This document shows positions 24,183-30,564 of a DNA stretch of 54,510 nt, one piece after another. The first letter of the stretch is position 1, and each line of letters opens with the position of its first letter. The DNA is from Candidatus Gastranaerophilales bacterium (GTDB lineage: Bacteria; Cyanobacteriota; Vampirovibrionia; Gastranaerophilales; Gastranaerophilaceae), in NCBI GenBank assembly GCA_944325025.1, contig CALUYN010000012.1:1-54510 (forward strand), in the 5' to 3' direction. Below the pieces are notes generated by a model. It was not told the DNA's origin. It saw only the letters and a list, made by a program, of their open reading frames with translations, and made no database searches. Both the position numbers and the translations under genes were made by a program.

Positions 24183-24635
24183 TTATTTTAAAGCAAAAGT
24201 CATATCAGCTTCCACGCATACTTTACCGTCAACTTTTCCTACCCCGTGAGCTTTGCAGACAGGGCCTTTTACTTTTACAAGTTCAACTTCCATTTCAAAC
24301 TTGTCGCCCGGTCTTACGATATTTTTAAATCTTACGCCGTCAACACCTGCGTATAAAGTTAATTTCCCTTTAAATTCAGGCATTGTCATTAAAATTGGAG
24401 CAGAACATTGCGCCATAGCCTCCAACTGCAATACACCCGGCATAATCGGATTGTTCGGGAAGTGCCCCTGGAAAAATTCTTCGTTCATCGTCAAATTTTT
24501 ATACCCTTTTGCGCTTTTACCCGGGATACATTCCGTTATTCTGTCTACTAATAAAAACGGATATCTGTGGGGAATCATTTTCATGATATCCATAATGTCA
24601 AAACTCAATGCTTCTGTTTTTGTTTCTTCTGTCAT
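24183..24635 (-). CDS. fabZ: 3-hydroxyacyl-ACP dehydratase FabZ
   Basis: Hot-dog fold dehydratase of fatty-acid elongation. 150 residues with MKMIPHRYPFLLVDRI (catalytic His), EEFFQGHFPNNPIMPGVLQL with the catalytic Glu in LEAMAQ, and GVDGVRFKNIVRPGD. AAGGAG Shine-Dalgarno. It is placed with lpxC and lpxD, as in many Gram-negatives, which couples lipid A and phospholipid supply. Confidence 0.96.
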   Translation of the reverse strand: MTEETKTEALSFDIMDIMKMIPHRYPFLLVDRITECIPGKSAKGYKNLTMNEEFFQGHFPNNPIMPGVLQLEAMAQCSAPILMTMPEFKGKLTLYAGVDGVRFKNIVRPGDKFEMEVELVKVKGPVCKAHGVGKVDGKVCVEADMTFALK

Positions 24636-24711
24636 TTTTTCTCTCCTTATTTTTGTTATCTATTTTTGTTATTCTAAATTTATTTCAAGGTTTAGGTTTG
24701 CCTTTTGACTG

Positions 24712-24752
24712 TCACCCACCCCTTTACATCCCCTTCCCTCAAGGGAGGGGAG
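24712..24752. repeat. CCCTTCCCTCAAGGGAGGGG hairpin repeat
   Basis: Same family as 30106-30148 and 391-511. It lies between fabZ and lpxC and is preceded by a degenerate TTATTCTAAATT repeat (~24668). Confidence 0.6.
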
Positions 24753-24768
24753 ATTTTGTTATTCTTTT

Positions 24769-25587
24769 TTATTTACATTCTATTAATTTATCTTTTAACA
24801 TTTTTGCTGTCTTTATATGAACTGCATGACCTGCCTCTTTGACTAAAATCTGGCATTTTAAATTCAAAGGATTTACGCCTGTCAAATATAAGTCCCCGAT
24901 TAAATCAAGAATTTTGTGTTTTATTGGCTCATTTTCACTGCGCAATTCTGATGTGTAACCGTTATCCTGCAGTCCGAGGGTGTTTTCAATTGTGACCCCT
25001 TGAGCAAACCCGAGCATTTGGAATTTTCTCAAATCCTTGTAAAAACCGAAGGTTCTTGCCTCAATAATTTCCTGTTTGTTTTTAGGATTGTAAGCTGCCC
25101 AGCGTCTTGTAAGATCCGGATGATCGTAATTTACTGCGTAAGAAATATACAATTCTTTATCCGGCAGAATAACTAAACTTGTTTTTCCATTCAGATAATA
25201 AACAGGTTCAGATACTGTATAGCATTTTGGTTTTTCAAACAAATGTTTTTCAATCCCTGCTTTTTCAAAAAGTTCTATCCATTTTTTAGAACTTCCATCT
25301 AAAGCCGGAACTTCCATTTCATCCATACATATATCAATACTGTCTATTCCGCAAAAGGCAAGAGCTGCAGTTAAATGTTCTGTCAGCATTGCTTTTGTCT
25401 TTTTATTCCCTAAAACAACGCAATGATCTGTTGACAAAACATTGTCAACGCTAGCTTCAAACGGCTCTCCGCCATCGACAAAATAACGAATTTTCCCGGT
25501 TTTGGACGGAAAAAAGTTAATCGTACACGGTTTGTTTTTCATTAAACCGTTACCGGATATCGAGATTTCTTTAAGAATTGTGGTCAT
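24769..25587 (-). CDS. lpxC: UDP-3-O-acyl-N-acetylglucosamine deacetylase LpxC
   Basis: Zinc amidase, the committed step of lipid A synthesis. 272 residues: TEHLTAALAFCGID holds the first zinc His, ALDGSS follows, and KHKILDLIGDLYLTG holds the second His and the Asp. The catalytic His is in EAGHAVHIKT. It overlaps lpxD by 17 nt, so the pair is translationally coupled. Confidence 0.95.
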   Translation of the reverse strand: MTTILKEISISGNGLMKNKPCTINFFPSKTGKIRYFVDGGEPFEASVDNVLSTDHCVVLGNKKTKAMLTEHLTAALAFCGIDSIDICMDEMEVPALDGSSKKWIELFEKAGIEKHLFEKPKCYTVSEPVYYLNGKTSLVILPDKELYISYAVNYDHPDLTRRWAAYNPKNKQEIIEARTFGFYKDLRKFQMLGFAQGVTIENTLGLQDNGYTSELRSENEPIKHKILDLIGDLYLTGVNPLNLKCQILVKEAGHAVHIKTAKMLKDKLIECK

Positions 25588-26674
25588 GGTTTATATTGTC
25601 CTCAAATTCTTTCAATAACGGTTCATATTTTCTGAATTTTGCAAAGATTTCCTGAGCGTCTTTCATTGTTTTCAATTGTTTTATGAAATCTTTTCTAGGC
25701 ATTGCAGGAATACCGACAACAATTGATTTTTCAGGGAATGATTTTGTAACACCTGCTTTTGCTGTGATAATTGTATCCGATCCGATTTCAATGTGATCAG
25801 CCAAGCCTGCCTGACCTGCAATTGTTACTCTGTCGCCGATTACACAGCTTCCTGCAATACCAACCTGTGACACGATGAAGCATCCCTGGCCGATTTTACA
25901 GTTATGGCCTATCATTACAAGGTCATCAATTTTTGTGTTATCACCGATTGTTGTATTTTCGATAGTTCCTCTGTCGATTGCTGTATTTGCACCTATTTCA
26001 ACGTTATTTCCGATTTCAACAGAACCGATTGAAGGAATTTTAAAGATAACCTGTTTTGTCAACGCTTCTTTAATTTCGCCGTCTTTTCTTGCCTGTTCAA
26101 TGTTATCAGGATTTTCTGTTACAAAGCTGAAACCGTCAGCACCAAGTGATACTCCGTGATGAAGAATAACATCGTTGCCGACTTTTACTCTGTCACCGAT
26201 ATTTACACCCGGATGGAAGAAGCAGTTTTTACCGATTACCGCACCGCCGCCGACATAGCAGTTTGCAAGAATTTTTGTATTATCGCCGATAACTGCGTCA
26301 TGTGAAATAACAACATTAGGGCCGATTTGAACATTTTCGCCGAGTTTTGCAGTTTCATGTACAACTGCAGTTGGATGAACCCCCTTATTTACATCCGGAG
26401 CGGTGTAAAACAGATTAAGCAGTTTCATCATTGCAAGTCTTGGTCTTTCAACTTCTATAGTTGTAAATCCGTCAATTTGAACTCCTAAAGGTACTAAAGC
26501 TGCTTTTGCTTTCGATTTTGCAAGGTTTGCAATTTCTTCTTCCCCTAGCGCAAGAGCAAGTGTGTTCTCGTCAGAAAGCAGAGGCGGAGCAATTTGGGAA
26601 ATTTTTACGTCCTGAACTTTTGTCAGCATACCGCCTGTAATCTGTGTAATTTCTTCCAATGTAAAGGTTTTCAT
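25571..26674 (-). CDS. lpxD: UDP-3-O-(3-hydroxyacyl)glucosamine N-acyltransferase LpxD
   Basis: Third acyl step of lipid A. 367 residues: an N-terminal uridine-binding domain (MKTFTLEEITQITGG ... LALGEEEIANL), then beta-helix hexapeptides with VGGGAVIGKNCFFHPGVNIGD, LGADGFSFV, NTAIDRGTIENT, and catalytic MIGHNCKIGQG. A C-terminal helix follows (QLKTMKDAQEIFAKFRKYEP). It heads the lpxD-lpxC-fabZ run. Confidence 0.95.
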   Translation of the reverse strand: MKTFTLEEITQITGGMLTKVQDVKISQIAPPLLSDENTLALALGEEEIANLAKSKAKAALVPLGVQIDGFTTIEVERPRLAMMKLLNLFYTAPDVNKGVHPTAVVHETAKLGENVQIGPNVVISHDAVIGDNTKILANCYVGGGAVIGKNCFFHPGVNIGDRVKVGNDVILHHGVSLGADGFSFVTENPDNIEQARKDGEIKEALTKQVIFKIPSIGSVEIGNNVEIGANTAIDRGTIENTTIGDNTKIDDLVMIGHNCKIGQGCFIVSQVGIAGSCVIGDRVTIAGQAGLADHIEIGSDTIITAKAGVTKSFPEKSIVVGIPAMPRKDFIKQLKTMKDAQEIFAKFRKYEPLLKEFEDNINHDHNS

Positions 26675-26703
26675 ATATCTTCTCCTTTGTATTTAATATA
26701 ATT

Positions 26704-27024
26704 TTATTCTATATCAGATTTTAATGAGTCGCTCCAGACTTTTAAAATTTTGTCATGCAAATCGTCCCAACCGGGATTATCCCGGTTTATCATAGATATT
26801 AAATCATCTTTTGGCATTCCTTCAAGCGTCTTTTTTCTTGTAACAGCATCATTAAACTCGTCATACTTTTCGTAATAAGCGAGCTTATTTGTAGAAAATT
26901 CATTTTCGTAAACTTTGCTTATTTTATTTTTGATTTCATGCATGTGCATCAATAAATTTGAAGTCACGCCTATTATTAAATTTTCATCAGGTCTATTAAA
27001 TAATATGTAAACATATGCGCTCAT
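26704..27024 (-). CDS. GIY-YIG-domain protein with degenerate active site
   Basis: 106 residues aligning by eye to the short stand-alone GIY-YIG proteins (YhbQ/UPF0213-like): YVYILFNRPDENLIIGVTSN, KLAYYEKYDEFNDAVTRKK and NPGWDDL. The catalytic tyrosine of YIG is replaced (IIG). The arginine after the N-L is lost (LLMHMHEIK where LERRVYEHK is usual), and the metal-binding Glu appears to be Lys (TRKKTLEG). It is therefore probably not an active nuclease. It lies between lpxD and hldE. Confidence 0.7.
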   Translation of the reverse strand: MSAYVYILFNRPDENLIIGVTSNLLMHMHEIKNKISKVYENEFSTNKLAYYEKYDEFNDAVTRKKTLEGMPKDDLISMINRDNPGWDDLHDKILKVWSDSLKSDIE

Positions 27025-27044
27025 AACCCGCTCTCCTTAAAAAA

Positions 27045-27509
27045 TTACATATTCTGCATTTTTTCAATAGTTTTTGTAGTTGATTTGCCTTCTACAAATT
27101 CTATGAATTCGACCCTTGTGCCGTTTTTTTTCATAATATCAGCTTCAGGAAGCGTTTCCATATTGTAATCCGCACCTTTTGTATAAACGTCAGGCTTTAT
27201 TTCATCCAAGAGATTTTTAGGACTGTCTTCATCAAATAATACCACATAATCGACACATCTCAAAGCGCTTAATATTTCTGCACGGTCATTTTCGTTGTTT
27301 ACAGGACGTGACGGGCCTTTTATACTCTTGACTGACTTATCGGAATTTAATAAAACTATAGAGTAATCAGCAAAAGATTTAGTTTTCTGAAGATATCTCA
27401 CATGTCCTACATGAAGAATATCAAAACAGCCGTTTGTGCAGACAACTGTCTTGCCTGATTTATGAATTTTATCAACTAAAGCTTTTATATCTTCTCTCTT
27501 TATCAACAT
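27045..27509 (-). CDS. hldE: D-glycero-beta-D-manno-heptose 1-phosphate adenylyltransferase
   Basis: Cytidylyltransferase-fold enzyme making ADP-heptose for the LPS core. It corresponds to the C-terminal half (RfaE2) of bifunctional HldE. 154 residues with VVCTNGCFDILHVGHVRYLQ (HxGH), LLNSDKSVKSIKGPSRPVNN, RAEILSALRCVDYVVLFDED, YTKGADY and EFVEGKSTTKTIEKM. The kinase half is absent from this window. With the lpx genes it shows that LPS with a heptose core is likely made. Confidence 0.93.
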   Translation of the reverse strand: MLIKREDIKALVDKIHKSGKTVVCTNGCFDILHVGHVRYLQKTKSFADYSIVLLNSDKSVKSIKGPSRPVNNENDRAEILSALRCVDYVVLFDEDSPKNLLDEIKPDVYTKGADYNMETLPEADIMKKNGTRVEFIEFVEGKSTTKTIEKMQNM

Positions 27510-27590
27510 ATCCGCTAACCCTAGTTCATAAAGCTTATTTTACCAAAAACATCAATAAAAATCCTCAAAAGTTACCTTTTGTTAAGCATA

Positions 27591-27618
27591 AATAAAACCC
27601 GCCTAAGCGGGTTTTATT
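27591..27618 (-). terminator. Terminator between the 45-aa gene and hldE
   Basis: Perfect 12-bp stem AATAAAACCCGC / GCGGGTTTTATT with CTAA loop and T-rich flanks. It ends the dapB-asd side on the minus strand. Confidence 0.85.
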
Positions 27619-27623
27619 TTAAT

Positions 27624-27761
27624 TTAAGCAATTTGTAATGTCTGATCAAGATAGTCATTTGTTAATCTCGGAATATCAACATTAACTTCTTTTGATTTCT
27701 CAATTTTTTCAGCTAATTCTGATTTTGCTCCTTGATCTTTTTTTGCATTCAATTTTTCCAT
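27624..27761 (-). CDS. Small unknown protein (45 aa)
   Basis: A 45-codon frame with a GGGGGAT ribosome-binding site 8 nt before the ATG, followed directly by a strong terminator. The N-terminal half is Lys/Glu-rich (EKLNAKKDQ, ELAEKIEKSKEVN) and the end reads DIPRLTNDYLDQTLQIA. No family recognised. Confidence 0.55.
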   Translation of the reverse strand: MEKLNAKKDQGAKSELAEKIEKSKEVNVDIPRLTNDYLDQTLQIA

Positions 27762-27849
27762 GATAATTTATCCCCCAATTTTATCCCTAATTGTATAAAA
27801 ATTTTTTTGAAGATAAAATTGCGTTAATCTGAACTAATATTAAGAAATA

Positions 27850-28083
27850 TTACACTGTAGCAAAAAATTTATTATTTTCTGTAATTTTTGTTGATGGGTT
27901 TACAAAACCCTTTAAAAATTTAGGAATTCTTCTGAATACTCTTGGCTTGCTGAAATTATCAGAATAACCTGATACTAATCTTTCTTTTATTAATTGCCTG
28001 GCACTTGAAGTTGAGGGGTAATCAATAACTGCTTGCGGCCAACCCTTAGCAAGCGGGGTAAGGGTTAATTTTGTAATTTGCAT
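27850..28083 (-). CDS. Unknown small protein downstream of asd
   Basis: 77 residues, basic, no recognised domain (MQITKLTLTPLAKGW ... KPRVFRRIPKFLKGF). It starts 2 nt after the asd stop and is probably co-transcribed with it. GGAG lies 11 nt upstream, inside asd. Confidence 0.6.
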   Translation of the reverse strand: MQITKLTLTPLAKGWPQAVIDYPSTSSARQLIKERLVSGYSDNFSKPRVFRRIPKFLKGFVNPSTKITENNKFFATV

Positions 28084-28085
28084 GT

Positions 28086-29102
28086 TTAATATAGCTCCAT
28101 TTCTATTAATTTTTTACATATTCTAACTGTATTGAGTGCAGCGCCTATTCTAAGGTTATCTGCCACACACCAGAGTGAAATTCCGTTTTTAAAGGCAAGA
28201 TTTTTTCTTATGCGGCCGACAAATACCGGATCAACTCCTGAAGCGTCATAAGTTGTCGGGTATTCAAAGTTATCAGGATTATCAATAACTTTTACGCCGA
28301 ATGAACTGCTTAAAATTTCACGCACTTCATCAGGGGTAATTTCGTTTTCAAATTCTATATCAACAGCTTCTGAATGTCCGTTATATACAGGAACACGGGC
28401 TGCCGTGCAGGATATCGGCAAATCAGCGGGAAGATGAAGAATTTTTTTTGTTTCATTAACAACTTTCATTTCTTCTTTTGTGTAGCCGTTTTCGCAGAAA
28501 ACATCAATCTGTGGAATTACATTGAAAGCAATAGGTTTTTTAAAGCATTTGTTCTCAAAACTTTTTCCTTCTAGTTTAGCTTTTGTGTTTTCCGTAAGTT
28601 CATTGATTGCAGCAAGTCCCGCACCTGAAACTGCCTGATATGTTGAAACAATCAATCTTTTCATTGGATTTTTGTCAATTAACGGCTTTAAAACAAGCAT
28701 TAATTGCGATGTTGAGCAGTTGGGATTTGCAACAATTCCTTTGTGGCGTCTTAAATCTTCATCATTAACATAAGCGATAACTAAAGGAACATCAGGCTCC
28801 ATTCTGAAAGCTGAGGAATTATCAACCAGAACACCGCCGCGTTTAACAATTTCAGGGGCAAAAAGTTTAGAAGTTGAGGCGCCTGCTGAGGCAAGAACAA
28901 TATTGACCCTGTCAAAACTTTCAGGCTTTGCTTCTTCAACGGTATATGTCTTTCCTTGAAATTCAAGTTTTGTACCGGCAGAACGGGCACTTGACAGAAA
29001 TTTAATCTCATTAAATTCAATTTTTAATTCGTCAACAATTTTTGTAATTTCTCTGCCTACAACGCCTGTGGCACCTAAAATAGCTATGTTTGGTTTTCTC
29101 AT
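28086..29102 (-). CDS. asd: Aspartate-semialdehyde dehydrogenase
   Basis: Converts aspartyl-4-phosphate to the semialdehyde used for diaminopimelate/lysine, threonine and methionine. 338 residues: NIAILGATGVVGREI (NADP-binding), SSARSAGTKLEFQGK, NPNCSTSQLMLVLKPL (catalytic Cys), VSTYQAVSGAGLAAI, RVPVYNGHSEAV (catalytic His region). The ATG at 29102 follows AAAGG. A TTG five codons upstream is in-frame but lies in the ribosome-binding site. dapB follows the same theme upstream. Confidence 0.96.
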   Translation of the reverse strand: MRKPNIAILGATGVVGREITKIVDELKIEFNEIKFLSSARSAGTKLEFQGKTYTVEEAKPESFDRVNIVLASAGASTSKLFAPEIVKRGGVLVDNSSAFRMEPDVPLVIAYVNDEDLRRHKGIVANPNCSTSQLMLVLKPLIDKNPMKRLIVSTYQAVSGAGLAAINELTENTKAKLEGKSFENKCFKKPIAFNVIPQIDVFCENGYTKEEMKVVNETKKILHLPADLPISCTAARVPVYNGHSEAVDIEFENEITPDEVREILSSSFGVKVIDNPDNFEYPTTYDASGVDPVFVGRIRKNLAFKNGISLWCVADNLRIGAALNTVRICKKLIEMELY

Positions 29103-29123
29103 TCTCCTGCCTTTCAAATTTAA

Positions 29124-29184
29124 CTGTAGGTTGGGCTTTCAGCCCAACGTCATGATTGTTGGGGTAGAAACCCCAACCTACAAT
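29124..29184. repeat. Inverted pair of GTAGGTTGGG hairpin repeats
   Basis: GTTGGGC-TTTCA-GCCCAAC is followed by an inverted relative, GTTGGGGT..ACCCCAAC. The outer GTAGGTTGGG / CCCAACCTAC ends also pair. A related hairpin is near 49877-49899. Confidence 0.7.
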
Positions 29185-29306
29185 TACTACAATAAATATT
29201 CTTTAATTTATAAAAAACATTATTATTTTTCAACAAATTTTATTTCATACCCTAAAATCTCTGCAATAATTTTACATTCGGTAAATGAAATAGTATCTCT
29301 GGTAAA

Positions 29307-30053
29307 CTATAAAATATTGTCTAATCCGTAAACAAAATCATTGTTTTCATAAACATGCTTAACTGCAAGCAGTACACCCTGCATATAACATTTTCTGTCC
29401 ATAGAATCATGTCTTATTGTCATAATCTGGCCGGATGATCCAAAAATAACTTCTTGAGATGCGATGTAGCCTGGCATTCTGACAGAATGGATATGAATGT
29501 TTGAATATGATGTACCGCCTCTTGCCCCTTCTATTGTTTCTGTTTCAGGGCAGTTGCCTTTTGTAAAATCGTCTTTAACTTCTGCCATCATCGCAGCTGT
29601 TTTAATAGCAGTTCCTGAGGGGGCATCTTTTTTCTGGTTGTGATGAAGTTCTATAATTTCCGCGTTATCAAAGTATTTGGAAGCCTGACGCGCAAACATC
29701 ATCATCAAAACTGCGCCTGTTGAAAAATTCGGAGCTATAAGACATCCTGTGCTTTTTTCTTTTGATAAAGTTTTTAATTTAGCGATTTGCTCATCTGATA
29801 ACCCTGTCGTCCCGATTACAATTTTTATTCCGTTATTAAGGCAGTATTTTGCATTTTCAAAAATTGATTTTGGTTGGGTAAAATCAACTAATATATCAAT
29901 TTGACAGGATTTATGTGCTTCTTCAATAGTTTTGAATTCTGCACCTGCAATGTCAATTTGTGCGGCAATTTCTGTATCAGCACAATCAGTTACTGCTTGA
30001 ACAACTTCTTTCCCCATTTTCCCTAAAGCACCGCATACTGCAACTTTTATCAT
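29307..30053 (-). CDS. dapB: 4-hydroxy-tetrahydrodipicolinate reductase
   Basis: NAD(P)H-dependent step of the diaminopimelate/lysine pathway. 248 residues: VAVCGALGKMGKEV (Rossmann), LVDFTQP, IVIGTTGLS, APNFSTGAVLMM, the signature ELHHNQKKDAPSGTA, and RHDSMDRKCYMQGVLLAV. It is on the same strand as asd, 204 nt upstream of its start, with repeats between. Confidence 0.96.
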   Translation of the reverse strand: MIKVAVCGALGKMGKEVVQAVTDCADTEIAAQIDIAGAEFKTIEEAHKSCQIDILVDFTQPKSIFENAKYCLNNGIKIVIGTTGLSDEQIAKLKTLSKEKSTGCLIAPNFSTGAVLMMMFARQASKYFDNAEIIELHHNQKKDAPSGTAIKTAAMMAEVKDDFTKGNCPETETIEGARGGTSYSNIHIHSVRMPGYIASQEVIFGSSGQIMTIRHDSMDRKCYMQGVLLAVKHVYENNDFVYGLDNIL

Positions 30054-30087
30054 AAATTTTTCTCCTTATTTTAATTTTTTGTTTTCT

Positions 30088-30148
30088 GTCATCCTGAATT
30101 TATTTTTCACCCACCCCCTAACCCCCTCCCCTCAAGGGAGGGGGTTAG
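30088..30148. repeat. Truncated TCATCCTGAA repeat joined to CCCCCTAACCCC hairpin repeat
   Basis: A partial dispersed repeat (30088-30105) runs directly into ACCCCCTAACCCCCTCCCC-TCAA-GGGAGGGGGTTAG (hairpin to 30148). Confidence 0.65.
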
Positions 30149-30211
30149 TTGTTTAAAAATTATAGATATATTCTTAACTTTATCATAAAAAAATTTTTCT
30201 GTGATAAAATA

Positions 30212-30264
30212 AAAAGTGAAGCGTAAAAGTAATACTTTTCACTCTTCACGCTTCACTTTTCACA
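30212..30264. repeat. GTGAA-family inverted repeat
   Basis: Perfect 13-bp arms AAAAGTGAAGCGT (30212-30224) and ACGCTTCACTTTT (30248-30260). Relatives are around the priA start (30525-30640) and after fabG (51661-51722). Confidence 0.7.
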
Positions 30265-30285
30265 TAAAAATAAGGAGAGAAAATT

Positions 30286-30522
30286 ATGTCAGATGCAAAA
30301 CTTTTAGCAGCGATTGAAAGAAGCGAAACAGAACAGTTACAGATTTCAATAAGCGAATACAAAGGCAAAAGCTATCTTAATATGAGAATATTTTACACAA
30401 CAGACGGCGGTTCAACTTGGCTTCCGACAAAGAAGGGGGTAACTTTTACTCCAGATCAGCTTGATTTGTTAGAAGAAGCTATTCAGGAAGCACGCAAAGA
30501 ATTTATGGCAGAAGAAGTTTAG
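30286..30522 (+). CDS. PC4-like transcriptional coactivator p15 domain protein
   Basis: 78 residues carrying the single-stranded nucleic-acid-binding fold of the PC4 C-terminal domain: LQISISEYKGKSYLNMRIFY, WLPTKKGVTFTPDQLDLLEE. Bacterial PC4-like proteins bind ssDNA; the precise role is unclear. AAGGAG precedes the ATG. It lies directly upstream of priA, a replication-restart helicase, with a 42-nt gap, so a DNA-repair link is possible but inferred. Confidence 0.85.
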   Translation: MSDAKLLAAIERSETEQLQISISEYKGKSYLNMRIFYTTDGGSTWLPTKKGVTFTPDQLDLLEEAIQEARKEFMAEEV

Positions 30523-30564
30523 ATGGTAAGGGTGAAGTGAAAATAGATTTTAAGGGAATTTAAT

